Shown in pieces: positions 27,783-36,761 of a stretch of 64,000 bases of DNA; position 1 is the first letter of the stretch, and each line of letters starts with the position of its first letter. The DNA comes from Methylobacillus gramineus (lineage in GTDB: Bacteria > Pseudomonadota > Gammaproteobacteria > Burkholderiales > Methylophilaceae): contig NZ_JAJAVE010000001.1 in assembly GCF_020532675.1 (NCBI RefSeq), positions 1-64,000 on the forward strand, in the 5' to 3' direction. Made by a program: the position numbers and the translations under genes. The notes under the pieces are model-generated. The model saw only the letters and a list, made by a program, of their open reading frames with translations, searched no databases and was not told the origin of the DNA.

Positions 27783-29270
27783 ATGTCTGTAAGTAATTCC
27801 AGTTATTTCCATCTAGTTAACTGGCGTACACGCGTAGTGGCAGTGCCAACCATTCTTTTTTCTCTAGGCTTGATCCCCACTTATAGTATGGCAGCAGGCA
27901 CTCTGCAAGACGCTACCGAGGCGCTTGGTGCAGCCAAATTACAATCCATTGCTTTTAGTGGTACAGGACGCTGGTACCAGTTTGGTCAGGCACCAAATCC
28001 AAAATCTCCGTGGCCGCCATTTGACGTTAGCAGTTATAGCGCCACTATCAATTACGACCATCCGGCTGCGCGCGTACAAATTACGCGTAAGCAAGTAGTG
28101 GAAGCGGGTCGCGATAGGCCTGCTCCTGTTGAGCAAAAGCCGGATCAATACGTCAGTGGTAACACGGCCTGGAATCTTGCTGCAGCTCCTGGCTCAGCTA
28201 CTCCAACCGTACAGCCGCAACCGGCACAAGTGGAAGAGAGAGTCACTGAAATTTGGACAACGCCTCAAGGCTTTCTGAAGGCGGCTGCAGCTAACAATGC
28301 CACTTCGCAAGCCCATAATGGAGGCACCAAGCTGACATTTACAGCGGGTAAGAATCGCTATGTTGGTATTATCAATGCGAAGAATCAAGTTGAGCGTGTA
28401 CAAACCTGGATTGATAATCCTGTATTGGGCGATACAGAAATTGATTATACCTATTCAGATTACAAAGATTTCAATGGCATTTCTTTCCCAGCCCAAATAG
28501 CGCGTAAACAGGGTGGTTATCCTGTGCTTGATCTCAAGATTTCATCGGTGACAGTAAACCCAGCTGTGCAAATTGAAGTGCCAGCAGACGCGGCCAATGT
28601 TCCTGCTATTACAGTGACCTCTGAAGAGCTGGCACCTGGTGTGTATTACCTCAAGGGGGGCACTCACCATAGTGTCCTGATTGACCAGAAAGATCATTTG
28701 GTGCTGGTTGAAGGGCCACTGAATGAAGCCCGCTCAGAGGCTGTCATTGCCAAGTCAAAAGAGCTGGTACCTAATAAACCGATTCGCTATTTGGTCAATA
28801 CTCATCACCACTTTGATCATTCAGGTGGTGTGCGTACCTTTGTTGATGAGGGCGCAACCATCGTAACTCATCAAGACAACAAGCCATATTTTCAGAAGAT
28901 CTGGTCGAATAAACATACGATCAATCCTGATCGTTTGGCGAACTCAAAGAAATCAGCTAAGTTCGCTGCATTCTCTGACAAGCATGTGCTAACAGATGGT
29001 CAACGTGTGATCGAGGTTCACTCAATCAAGCATAGTGGCCATAACGATGCTTTTGCATTGATCTACCTGCCAGCAGAGAAGATCCTGATTGAGGCTGATG
29101 CTTACACACCATTGGCTGCTGGGGTTCCAGCTCCTGCAAGTATCAATCCATACTCAGCAAATCTTTATGACAATATCAAACGTTTGAAACTGAATGTAGA
29201 CAAGATTGCAGCTTTGCATGGCCCTCAAGTTGTTAAGCTAGCAGACTTGGAAGCCTTTATTGGAAAATAA
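27783..29270 (+). CDS. Secreted metallo-beta-lactamase-fold hydrolase with N-terminal extension
   Basis: 495 residues. An N-terminal signal (MAAG cleavage near residue 38) is followed by an extra beta-rich domain of about 220 residues and then an MBL fold. The metal motif HxHxDH is THHHFDHSGG (His341, His343, Asp345, His346); SGHNDAF, EADAYTP and the terminal LHGPQ provide the further metal-site histidines and aspartate. The N-terminal domain resembles the outer-membrane lipoprotein-type beta domains seen in some secreted MBL proteins, but I cannot name it. Substrate unknown; the alkylsulfatase C-terminal domain is missing. Shine-Dalgarno GGGAG precedes the ATG. A terminator follows. Confidence 0.85.
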   Translation: MSVSNSSYFHLVNWRTRVVAVPTILFSLGLIPTYSMAAGTLQDATEALGAAKLQSIAFSGTGRWYQFGQAPNPKSPWPPFDVSSYSATINYDHPAARVQITRKQVVEAGRDRPAPVEQKPDQYVSGNTAWNLAAAPGSATPTVQPQPAQVEERVTEIWTTPQGFLKAAAANNATSQAHNGGTKLTFTAGKNRYVGIINAKNQVERVQTWIDNPVLGDTEIDYTYSDYKDFNGISFPAQIARKQGGYPVLDLKISSVTVNPAVQIEVPADAANVPAITVTSEELAPGVYYLKGGTHHSVLIDQKDHLVLVEGPLNEARSEAVIAKSKELVPNKPIRYLVNTHHHFDHSGGVRTFVDEGATIVTHQDNKPYFQKIWSNKHTINPDRLANSKKSAKFAAFSDKHVLTDGQRVIEVHSIKHSGHNDAFALIYLPAEKILIEADAYTPLAAGVPAPASINPYSANLYDNIKRLKLNVDKIAALHGPQVVKLADLEAFIGK

Positions 29271-29316
29271 GGTTGGGTATTTAGTAAAGTAGCCAATACT
29301 TAACCTCTAAAAATTA

Positions 29317-29348
29317 ATGCCGCTCAGTATTTCATGAGCGGCATTTTC
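29317..29348 (+). terminator. Terminator after MBL gene
   Basis: ATGCCGCTCA pairs with TGAGCGGCAT across an 8-base loop, followed by TTTC. It lies only about 13 bases before the annotated start of the next gene. Confidence 0.75.
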
Positions 29349-29358
29349 ATTCTAAAAG

Positions 29359-29994
29359 ATGCTTGTGAAGTCAGACGGGAGAAAGCAGCAATTGATAAAT
29401 ACGAATAATCACTCGCAGGTAGAAATTATTTACGATCAAGATTTTATTGTGGTTTATCAGGGCTTGGATCAAGAGGTATGTAACTCTATTGTCAGACTTT
29501 TTGATAGTGACTCAAGTAAGTGGAGAGGCAAGATAGACAGATCTGAAGGTGTGCTCTATGAAGGAAAAACCAAAAACTCTTGGGATCTGGAAATAGTAAA
29601 TGAAGGTATCTGGCAGGATACTTTTCATAGAATCCATCCAAAAATACAGTCTTGCATTAATCACTATTTAGCTAGAAGTCCGATTCTCCAAGCATTTGAT
29701 TTGATAGCAACAGGATATAAAATTCAAATGTATCCCAAGAATCAAGGTTATTTTCGTTGGCATGCTGATTCTGTTGGAGGGAATACGGGTGATCGCGTTG
29801 TTGCGATGGTGTTATATTTGAACGATGTAGAAACAGGAGGTGAAACAGAATTTTTCCATCAAGGTATAAAAATTGCACCCAAGATTGGCAATCTAGTGTT
29901 ATTTCCATCCGGGTGGAATTATATGCATTGTGGACATATGCCTGTTTCGGACAATAAATATATTATTTCTATGTTTATAAAAGTAAAGCAATAA
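29359..29994 (+). CDS. 2-oxoglutarate/Fe(II) oxygenase-like protein (prolyl 4-hydroxylase type)
   Basis: Up to 211 residues with a C-terminal P4Hc-type double-stranded beta-helix. The iron ligands are His135 and Asp137 in WHADS and a distal histidine in MHCGH (His190 or His193); GGETEFF and GNLVLFPSG are family landmarks. Related oxygenases (for example PiuC) often lie beside TonB receptors, as here. No signal peptide is visible, so it is probably cytoplasmic. The start is uncertain: the ATG at 29359 is close to the terminator, and a TTG at 29391 behind GGGAG is an alternative. The AT-rich coding sequence differs from the ccm genes. Confidence 0.75.
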   Translation: MLVKSDGRKQQLINTNNHSQVEIIYDQDFIVVYQGLDQEVCNSIVRLFDSDSSKWRGKIDRSEGVLYEGKTKNSWDLEIVNEGIWQDTFHRIHPKIQSCINHYLARSPILQAFDLIATGYKIQMYPKNQGYFRWHADSVGGNTGDRVVAMVLYLNDVETGGETEFFHQGIKIAPKIGNLVLFPSGWNYMHCGHMPVSDNKYIISMFIKVKQ

Positions 29995-30029
29995 GCCATT
30001 TTTTAACCAAGATCAGTACTAAGTAGAAT

Positions 30030-30062
30030 ACCTTGGCAAGAGGTTTTCTCGCCAGGGTATCT
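30030..30062. terminator. Possible bidirectional terminator
   Basis: ATACCTTGGC pairs with GCCAGGGTAT (one G-T pair) across a 13-base loop between two convergent genes. There is no clear T tract on either side. Confidence 0.35.
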
Positions 30063-30197
30063 TACTATTAAATTTGCTCGATAAGTTATCTATGGTCTCT
30101 GGAGTGATTAGAAACATTCCCCGCAGCGATATATATGCATTACATTTAATTAGCAATGCGGGGGTAATGTAATTGATATTATCTACATACCTGATAG

Positions 30198-30581
30198 TCA
30201 CTTAAACTTTTCAGTAGCAATTTTCACGTCTTCAGAAATTTTGTTGTTTGCTTCTTGGATTGCTAGTTGCTCATTTTTTGCTTGGGTATTGATGGTTTGA
30301 ATATCTGCATTGGCATCCGATACTACGCATTCTAAGTATGGTGCTACTTGTTGCCTATATGTGTTGATTGCATTAACGCTTTTATTGTAAGCATCCTCAT
30401 TCTTTAAATCCAATGCAGGCGCCACTGGGCGAGAACCACATTTGGAAGAGGACCATTTTCCATCTGTTAACGTCCCAGCCTCCGCAACATGATGAAAGCT
30501 ATAGATAGAAATGGCAGTAATGGCTATGACCTTGCACAAGTTATTGATCAGGGTATGCATGGGATGATTTGTTCTATTCAT
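30198..30581 (-). CDS. Secreted hypothetical protein next to TonB receptor
   Basis: 127 residues from the ATG at 30581, chosen because TTGGAG lies 6 bases before it. A signal peptide (ITAISIYSFHHVAEAG) is followed by a helical, Asn/Ala-rich mature part with two cysteines (SSKCGSRP and LECVVS). The sequence PALDLKNEDAYNKSVNAINTYRQQVAPYLECV recalls small secreted proteins that accompany TonB receptors in other proteobacteria, but I do not recognise the family. It lies downstream of the first TonB receptor on the same strand, with a hairpin between them. Confidence 0.6.
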   Translation of the reverse strand: MNRTNHPMHTLINNLCKVIAITAISIYSFHHVAEAGTLTDGKWSSSKCGSRPVAPALDLKNEDAYNKSVNAINTYRQQVAPYLECVVSDANADIQTINTQAKNEQLAIQEANNKISEDVKIATEKFK

Positions 30582-30606
30582 GATGGACTCCAATTTTAAA
30601 TAAAAA

Positions 30607-30633
30607 TAACCTTGGTGTAATACACCAAGGTTA
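30607..30633 (-). terminator. Palindromic terminator after TonB receptor 1
   Basis: TAACCTTGGTGTA and TACACCAAGGTTA flank a single A; in RNA about 11 base pairs close a small loop. On the minus strand it is followed by TTTTTA. It would terminate or attenuate the receptor transcript before the small secreted protein gene. Confidence 0.7.
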
Positions 30634-30647
30634 TCGAGTAGGAAAAA

Positions 30648-33566
30648 TTACATTTTCCCGCTGAAGCTTATGCCAACCCAACGTGGATAAGGGTAAGGAG
30701 AATATTGTGTCCACCCTTCCTCGTGCGAACGGTTGTCAAATACATTTCTTGCAATCAGGCTTAAATCGAACGTTTTATTGATTTGTAAACCGATAGATAA
30801 ATCAGTCCGACTGAAAGGGCTGATGTGTCCATAGCTAGAGAGATTGTCTGTGTTGTTGTATTTGCTGTTATAGCTAGTGTTAAAGCTGGTGTGGAACAGT
30901 TTATCTCCTAGTACTGGTCGACGATATTCTGCTCCTACATTGAATGTCCATTTGGAAACACCAGGTAAGGTCATCCCACTTTGATCAGTATAAGGAGCAG
31001 TTGCGGTAGATAAATAAGCTAACTCTTCTGGGAATGCTGCATTTTTGAAATCTACATATTTTGCATCGTTATAAGCTCCTGCAAAGCGAACAGTTGTATA
31101 TGGAATTCCAGAATAGAATGCATCAATTTCTACGCCTTGGGATTTCGCTCGTTTTACATTCCCCTGAGCTGTAACATAGGCAATTGGATTGGGTTGTAGA
31201 TTTGCGATATTGGTAGCTGTGGTAAATTCATCTACTACGCGGATTGCTGATTGATAATCACGAATGTCCATATAGAAAATATCAGCATTCAGTGTCAGGG
31301 TATTCTCCAGCCAGTTCGATTTAAATCCAATCTCGTAAGCATTGGTTTTTTCAGGTTTTACAGTAGATGACACAAAATTGATATTAAGGGCAGAGCCGGA
31401 TTTTTCTCCATATTGCCATGAGGTGTAAGCTGTGAAGTTGTCATTAACTTTATAGCTGGGTGACACTACCGCAGTAAATAGTACATCGCGGTAACTACTT
31501 TTTACTCCATTGCTTAATGCTCCTATGGCATTAGCCCGTATTGCTTTTGCCGCTGCAATCATGTTTTTCTGCTCTACACTTAAGCCGTTGTATGCTTGGC
31601 CTGGCGTAGATGTGATAGTGGCGCCAAAGAACTTAGCAGCTACGCTATCTGCGAGCTGTAGTTGTGCGCTTGAGTTTTCACTCGTAGGTGCGTCACCGGC
31701 ACCGGTACTGCCGAATGCTACCGAGTTAAATCCTCCAAGGGGTACTCCTCTAATAGATTCAGGATTTAGAGCAGCTCCAACGCCATTTGCAGACAGAATT
31801 TTAGTGTCTTCCGTGCTTCGGTCTTCACGCGTAATTCGGAGGCCAGTTAATAAATCTAGCTTTTCAGTTAAATGCCAATTGACTTGGCCATAAACAGCAC
31901 CTTGAGTTGTATCAACCTTGGTATCTGCCACGGTATAAGCATCATCAAGAGAGTCTTTAAGCAAAGCTAAGCCAGATCCTCGATTAATCCCGGCATTTCT
32001 TTCTAATGCGTTATATTGTGCATTTGTACCCAGCCATGCTCCTGCATCTGAGCCCCAGCCAGTTTTTGATGAAATCGTATCCTCGGTTTTCATCAAGAAT
32101 ACGCCGCCACTGTAATCAATTTTTTCTCCAGGATCAGAGACAATGCGGAACTCCTGACTATATTGTCGGTAATCAACACCGCCTCCCCCATTTCGATTAA
32201 TGTCAAATGGTGTTCCTTCATCATTATGAGCGTCAAAGCTGTAACTTCTCCATGCAGTAATGGAGGTTAGAGTATGGTTAGGAATCAGATAATTAACTTC
32301 GGCTGATGCCCCTTTGTTTGTGACTGATTGGCCTTGGTTTTCATTCTGAAGAAGCTTATTGTTAATATAATCATCATATGTATAGTTCGGATTCACCGTA
32401 CCATTTGAGCTAAAACTACGATTTGCAAACCATGCTCGTCCAGAAGTAAATGTTCCTGCATTATTAAGAAAACCTACAAGTTTAGCTCTGGCAGTGATGC
32501 CACTCGCATCAGTTAATGATCCATTGACATAGCGAAGAGGCTGATCTTTACGGAAAGTCAGGCCATTCTCTACTTGAGCGGCTTTAGGTTCCAAATCGAA
32601 ACTAAAGCGAGCCGAAAGATTTTCTGTTGGCGTAAGTAGAAACTGTATTCGGCCAGCTAAGCGATTACGATTGTAGAAGCTGTAGTTTGAGTCATACTCA
32701 CTGTCATAAAATCCACGGCCTCGATCGGCAATGAAAGAGCCACGCCATGCCAAGACATCATCAACTACAGCGCCACCAAGGTTGGCTTTTGCAATTACTG
32801 CATCCCGCTGTCCATATACCAGTTGGTAATCAGCGCTTGGTGTGAAAGATGGGCGTTTGGTTTTAATATTTACTACGCCTGCACTAGAAGCCAAGCCACC
32901 TTGCGTGCCTGATGGGCCGCGTTGCACTTCTACATTATCAATATCAAAAAAGTCAAAATTGCCTAATTGTGTAAGCCCGTACGGGACACCATCAACGACT
33001 AACCCAACACTAGGGTCCTGAGTTTCAGTAAATGAACGTTTGCCAAGTCCTCGGATAGACAGAGAGGCACCGCGCGTGTTGTTTTGATTAAATTGGATCC
33101 CAGCAGTCCGTCTTGTAATTGCACCAAGATCTAAAGCCAATTCTCTGTCGAGCTCTGCACCTGAAATGACAGAAATAGATTTGGGTTCGTCATGTACAAG
33201 TTCTAGTTGGCTCTGTGCTTTAACCACAATTTTTCCAAGCTCTGAAGGTTCTTCTTGAGCCACCTGTTCGGGGGAGGAGATGGCAGGGTTGGTATTAATT
33301 TGCGTAGAGAGGGGTTCTCCTTTTTGAGCTGCAAGTTCTTGCCGGCTTTTCTCAAGCTCTTCTTTTAACTTGGCGTTCTCAGCTTGTATCCGTGCGTTTT
33401 CAGCTTGTAGTTGTGAGAGAGAGCTTTCATCAGCAGCAAAGGCACCTGAGCTAAGAAAAAAAATAGCACCGATTGCTGAAGCAAACTTACTCAATTTCAA
33501 ATGCGATGGGAGGGGAGGGCGCGTGGGTATAACAGTAGAATACGAAACAGTTTCCTTATGATTCAT
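30648..33566 (-). CDS. TonB-dependent outer-membrane receptor 1 with N-terminal coiled coil
   Basis: 972 residues. A long basic leader and signal peptide (cleavage near GAFAAD) are followed by a heptad-like coiled coil (LQAENARIQAENAKLKEELE, about residues 53-85), a Gln/Pro linker, the plug domain (about 115-240, with SIRGLGKRSF and PSVGLVVDGVPYG) and a 22-strand barrel ending in the usual C-terminal aromatic-rich strand (WVGISFSGKM). The substrate, whether siderophore, metal chelate or other, is not readable. It is a paralogue of receptor 2. It has its own sigma-54 type promoter about 40 bases upstream of the predicted leader. Confidence 0.9.
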   Translation of the reverse strand: MNHKETVSYSTVIPTRPPLPSHLKLSKFASAIGAIFFLSSGAFAADESSLSQLQAENARIQAENAKLKEELEKSRQELAAQKGEPLSTQINTNPAISSPEQVAQEEPSELGKIVVKAQSQLELVHDEPKSISVISGAELDRELALDLGAITRRTAGIQFNQNNTRGASLSIRGLGKRSFTETQDPSVGLVVDGVPYGLTQLGNFDFFDIDNVEVQRGPSGTQGGLASSAGVVNIKTKRPSFTPSADYQLVYGQRDAVIAKANLGGAVVDDVLAWRGSFIADRGRGFYDSEYDSNYSFYNRNRLAGRIQFLLTPTENLSARFSFDLEPKAAQVENGLTFRKDQPLRYVNGSLTDASGITARAKLVGFLNNAGTFTSGRAWFANRSFSSNGTVNPNYTYDDYINNKLLQNENQGQSVTNKGASAEVNYLIPNHTLTSITAWRSYSFDAHNDEGTPFDINRNGGGGVDYRQYSQEFRIVSDPGEKIDYSGGVFLMKTEDTISSKTGWGSDAGAWLGTNAQYNALERNAGINRGSGLALLKDSLDDAYTVADTKVDTTQGAVYGQVNWHLTEKLDLLTGLRITREDRSTEDTKILSANGVGAALNPESIRGVPLGGFNSVAFGSTGAGDAPTSENSSAQLQLADSVAAKFFGATITSTPGQAYNGLSVEQKNMIAAAKAIRANAIGALSNGVKSSYRDVLFTAVVSPSYKVNDNFTAYTSWQYGEKSGSALNINFVSSTVKPEKTNAYEIGFKSNWLENTLTLNADIFYMDIRDYQSAIRVVDEFTTATNIANLQPNPIAYVTAQGNVKRAKSQGVEIDAFYSGIPYTTVRFAGAYNDAKYVDFKNAAFPEELAYLSTATAPYTDQSGMTLPGVSKWTFNVGAEYRRPVLGDKLFHTSFNTSYNSKYNNTDNLSSYGHISPFSRTDLSIGLQINKTFDLSLIARNVFDNRSHEEGWTQYSPYPYPRWVGISFSGKM

Positions 33567-33615
33567 TTGAATAAAGCCCCTGATTAATTTAATTGAAAAA
33601 TTATAAAGAAAGCTT

Positions 33616-33631
33616 AGCAGGGATCATGCCA
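33616..33631 (-). promoter_or_regulatory. Sigma-54 type -24/-12 promoter for TonB receptor 1
   Basis: Read on the minus strand, TGGCATGATCCCTGCT has GG and GC exactly 10 bases apart and differs from TGGCAC-N5-TTGCW at two positions. The start near 33605 gives a leader of about 39 bases to the ATG at 33566. Confidence 0.65.
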
Positions 33632-33779
33632 ATAGTTTTTATGAGGGGTGAATTATTGAGTTTATTAAACAAATCATGGCGTTGTGTGGTATTTGCGAAG
33701 ATGTATTGTGAGGGAATGAATATTCCCTTCTAGAAACTATGCTCAAGTGATTTTGTGAGAGCAGAGTAAGTGCACTCGT

Positions 33780-33797
33780 GTGTTAAGGAATAAGCAC
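33780..33797. promoter_or_regulatory. Weak candidate activator dyad upstream of TonB receptor 1
   Basis: TGTT-AAGGAATA-AGCA matches the core at 7 of 8 positions, with the same AGCA variant half-site as at 37069 and 48726. It lies about 150 bases upstream of the -24 element. Confidence 0.35.
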
Positions 33798-33829
33798 TAA
33801 GAGAGGCTTGTTAATCTATGGCGGTAAAC

Positions 33830-33861
33830 ATAAAAAAACGGACTCTTGAGAAGAGTCCGTT
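33830..33861 (-). terminator. Rho-independent terminator of TonB receptor 2
   Basis: On the minus strand AACGGACTCTT pairs with AAGAGTCCGTT over a 3-base loop and runs into seven T residues. It isolates receptor 2 from receptor 1. Confidence 0.9.
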
Positions 33862-33928
33862 AAATATGGTGCAAAAAATGTGTGTTGTTATGAGGAGATG
33901 ATAATAAGAAAGCTATGACTAGTAAATT

Positions 33929-36694
33929 TTACAAATCACTAGTAAACATAATGCCTATCCAGCGAGGAACTGCGGGTACATAACTGTTCCATGTGCGCAC
34001 TACTGAAGTGTCATCATCAAACAGATTTTTTACAATAATACTTGCATCAAACTTACGATCTCGCCTGCCAAGACCAATAGAGAAGTCAACCCGAGTATTA
34101 GCATCAACCCAACCATAATCTGAGAGGTTTACTGCTGAATTGAATCTACTCCTGTAGGCGATATTCACGCTCGAGTGAAACTCTGCGTTTGAGAATACAG
34201 GGTAACGGAAGTCTCCTCCAATATTGAATGAGAATTTAGATGCACCGGGCAGATTTTCACCTGATACATCACGATATGGATCTGCATAAGTATTGGAATT
34301 TACCTCGGGAGGTAAAGGGCTATTTTTGAACTCTCTGTAATACGCATTGTTGTAAGCTCCAGCAAAGCGCAGCGTAGTATGCTTAATGCCTGTATATACA
34401 CCATCAATTTCTAAGCCATAAGAGCGAACTTTTGCAGCATTCCCTGTAGCTTCAGTATATTGAATATCTCCATTAGGATCTCCTGCTGTTCCATAAGCAT
34501 CAAAAATCAGTACCCTTTGTTGATAATCCTTGATATCTGTTAGGTACAGGTTTGTGTTGAGTGTTAGGGTATTATCAAGAAGAAGTGATTTAATGCCAGC
34601 CTCATAAGAAATTGTTTTTTCAGGTTTCACCTTGGCATCATACCCATTGACTACTTGGGCAAGACCTGCTTTTTCTCCATACTGTAAAGTTACATATCCA
34701 GTTAGATTGTCGTTAAATTTATAACTAGGACTTAATAATAGAGTTGGCTGTAGCTTTCTGAAGGTTTCGGCTTCTGTTTTGTTGTAAACAATACCAATGT
34801 TTTGTGCACGAATTGCTCTAGCTGCATTGATTTGAGCTATTTGTGCTGGTGACAAATCATTATAATCTTCACCAAAATATTTTTGTGCTACGCCATTTGC
34901 TAAGGCTAGCTGAGTGGGGTCAGCTAAATTTGTTGCATCGTATCCACCTAACAAAACTCCATTAACAGAGTAAGGGTTTAATTCCGCACCTGTGCCTTGT
35001 TGAACTATACTTTTTTCAGAAGAGTTTTTCCTATTTTCTAATGTTAATCTTAGACCAGTTGTAAATGTAAGTGGCTCATTTATATGCCAATTAGCCTGGC
35101 TGTATATAGCTGTACTGGTGCTATGAATGTCTTGAGGAGTATTATGTTCGAGCCCGCTCAAAGAATTTTGCATTAACAGGCTGCCCGCGCTAGCAGTTCC
35201 ATCTAGGTTAATTGCTCGATTAAGTGTTGTATATTGATCTGCACTAGCAAACCATGCTCCAGCATCTGATCCAAACCCAGTTCTGGAACTATAGTTGTTA
35301 CGTGAGCTTAGGAAATATAATCCAGCCTGATAATCAACTAAATCAGTGATGCTGGAACTTAGTCTGAACTCTTGGCTAAGTTGATCATGGCGAGTAACTA
35401 ACCCACCACCATTTTTAGTGATATCAAAAGGAGTGCCTTCATCATTACGTGCCTGGAATGTAAAGTTTTTATAAGCTGTAATTGAACTTACAGTGAAATC
35501 GCCTACATTCCAGTTAAGTACAGCAGAACTTCCCCATGTTGAAGTGACTAATGGCCTTTGGTCATTCATATTGACATTCTCACCTAGGTAATTTCCAGTG
35601 TAAGAGTAATCGCTGCGCTGACGAAACCAACTTCTTGCCAAGCGTCTAGATGGGTCTGAGCCCATTCTTGTGGCTGTTCCATCGGTATAAGTGCTTGGGG
35701 TTGGTGTATAGAAGTTCCATCCGTTGTAATACTCCTCATGCTTAGGAGTAAGCTCTAGCTTGACTAGGGCATTAAAGTTTTCGGTAGGTGTGAGTAAAAA
35801 CTGTACTCTGCCCGAAACGTTGTCTTTATTCATGAAGCGAAAGTCGCGGTTATATTCGTTGGGGTAATTACCCTCCCCTTTATCTACCATAAATGCTCCG
35901 CGCCAAGCGAGAACATTGTCAATAACAGTACCTCCAATTGCAGCACTGCCAATAACGCGATTATTCTCTCCCAGGGTCAATGCATAACTAGATTGAGATT
36001 CAAATGTAGGACGTTTGGTTGTAAGGGTAATAGCTCCCATGCTTGAATTCTTGCCCCTTAACGTGCCTTGGGGCCCGCGAGCCACTTCAACGGCCTCTAT
36101 ATCATAGAAGTCAAAGCTTGATAGGGGGTTATAGCCATAGGAAACATCGTCAACCGTTACGCCAACGCTAGGATCCATAGCGTCTGTTTGAGCTTGTTGG
36201 CCCAAACCTCGAATAGAAATACTACTGGTTCGCGCATTACCCTGATTCCATTGGATATTACCAACTCGTTGCGTAATAGAGCCAAGATCTCGCGCCTGAA
36301 AGCGTTCAAGCTCTTGTCCGCTAACCACGGATATGGAAATAGGCACATCTTGCAGTGCTTCAAGTTTGTTGCGACTGCGAACGACTACTCTGCCTAACTC
36401 TGCAGGTTCTTCTTCCTGAGCTACCTGTTGAGGTTGCGCTGCAGGTTGAGTAGCTTGACCCTCGGATGATGTTTGTGGTTGATCGCCTTTTTTTGCAGCC
36501 AGTTCTTGCTGGCTTTTCTCCAGCGCCTGTTTGAGTTTTGCGATTTCAGCCTGTAGTTCATTCACGATAGCGTCATCTGCTGCATAGATTGGATTGGCAC
36601 TCAGAATGCTGATTGTTGCACCAACAGCAGTTGCGACTCTAGATAGTCTAAACGGCATCCTCCGTGGTCGGTGATGGCGAGATGAAAAGTTCAT
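33929..36694 (-). CDS. TonB-dependent outer-membrane receptor 2 with N-terminal coiled coil
   Basis: 921 residues from the ATG at 36694 (the frame is open to 36706, but the Shine-Dalgarno AGGGAG fits the ATG better). A signal peptide (cleavage near IYAADD) precedes a short coiled coil (VNELQAEIAKLKQALEKSQQ), a Gln/Pro-rich linker, the plug (SIRGLGQQAQT, PSVGVTVDDVSYG) and the barrel, ending WIGIMFTSDL. It closely resembles receptor 1 in order and motifs. The coding sequence is notably AT-rich. It is transcribed divergently from the cytochrome c' at 37307. Confidence 0.9.
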   Translation of the reverse strand: MNFSSRHHRPRRMPFRLSRVATAVGATISILSANPIYAADDAIVNELQAEIAKLKQALEKSQQELAAKKGDQPQTSSEGQATQPAAQPQQVAQEEEPAELGRVVVRSRNKLEALQDVPISISVVSGQELERFQARDLGSITQRVGNIQWNQGNARTSSISIRGLGQQAQTDAMDPSVGVTVDDVSYGYNPLSSFDFYDIEAVEVARGPQGTLRGKNSSMGAITLTTKRPTFESQSSYALTLGENNRVIGSAAIGGTVIDNVLAWRGAFMVDKGEGNYPNEYNRDFRFMNKDNVSGRVQFLLTPTENFNALVKLELTPKHEEYYNGWNFYTPTPSTYTDGTATRMGSDPSRRLARSWFRQRSDYSYTGNYLGENVNMNDQRPLVTSTWGSSAVLNWNVGDFTVSSITAYKNFTFQARNDEGTPFDITKNGGGLVTRHDQLSQEFRLSSSITDLVDYQAGLYFLSSRNNYSSRTGFGSDAGAWFASADQYTTLNRAINLDGTASAGSLLMQNSLSGLEHNTPQDIHSTSTAIYSQANWHINEPLTFTTGLRLTLENRKNSSEKSIVQQGTGAELNPYSVNGVLLGGYDATNLADPTQLALANGVAQKYFGEDYNDLSPAQIAQINAARAIRAQNIGIVYNKTEAETFRKLQPTLLLSPSYKFNDNLTGYVTLQYGEKAGLAQVVNGYDAKVKPEKTISYEAGIKSLLLDNTLTLNTNLYLTDIKDYQQRVLIFDAYGTAGDPNGDIQYTEATGNAAKVRSYGLEIDGVYTGIKHTTLRFAGAYNNAYYREFKNSPLPPEVNSNTYADPYRDVSGENLPGASKFSFNIGGDFRYPVFSNAEFHSSVNIAYRSRFNSAVNLSDYGWVDANTRVDFSIGLGRRDRKFDASIIVKNLFDDDTSVVRTWNSYVPAVPRWIGIMFTSDL

Positions 36695-36745
36695 TGTTTT
36701 ACCCACTCCCTAAACATACAAATAAAAAATTAGCGCATCAGCTAG

Positions 36746-36761
36746 CGCAAGGAGTGTGCCA
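36746..36761 (-). promoter_or_regulatory. Sigma-54 type -24/-12 promoter for TonB receptor 2
   Basis: On the minus strand TGGCACACTCCTTGCG carries a perfect TGGCAC -24 box and TTGC -12 box with exact spacing, the best match in the window. The start near 36735 gives a leader of about 41 bases to the ATG at 36694. Confidence 0.8.

Larger units (their letters stand above)
33567..33828. other. Promoter region of TonB receptor 1
   Basis: About 260 AT-rich bases between the receptor 1 start and the receptor 2 terminator. It contains the sigma-54 type element and an imperfect dyad, both listed separately. Confidence 0.6.

Noticed and set aside
27783-29270. SdsA-type alkylsulfatase
   Set aside because: The MBL motif is present, but the protein is too short and lacks the C-terminal sterol-carrier-like domain of that family.
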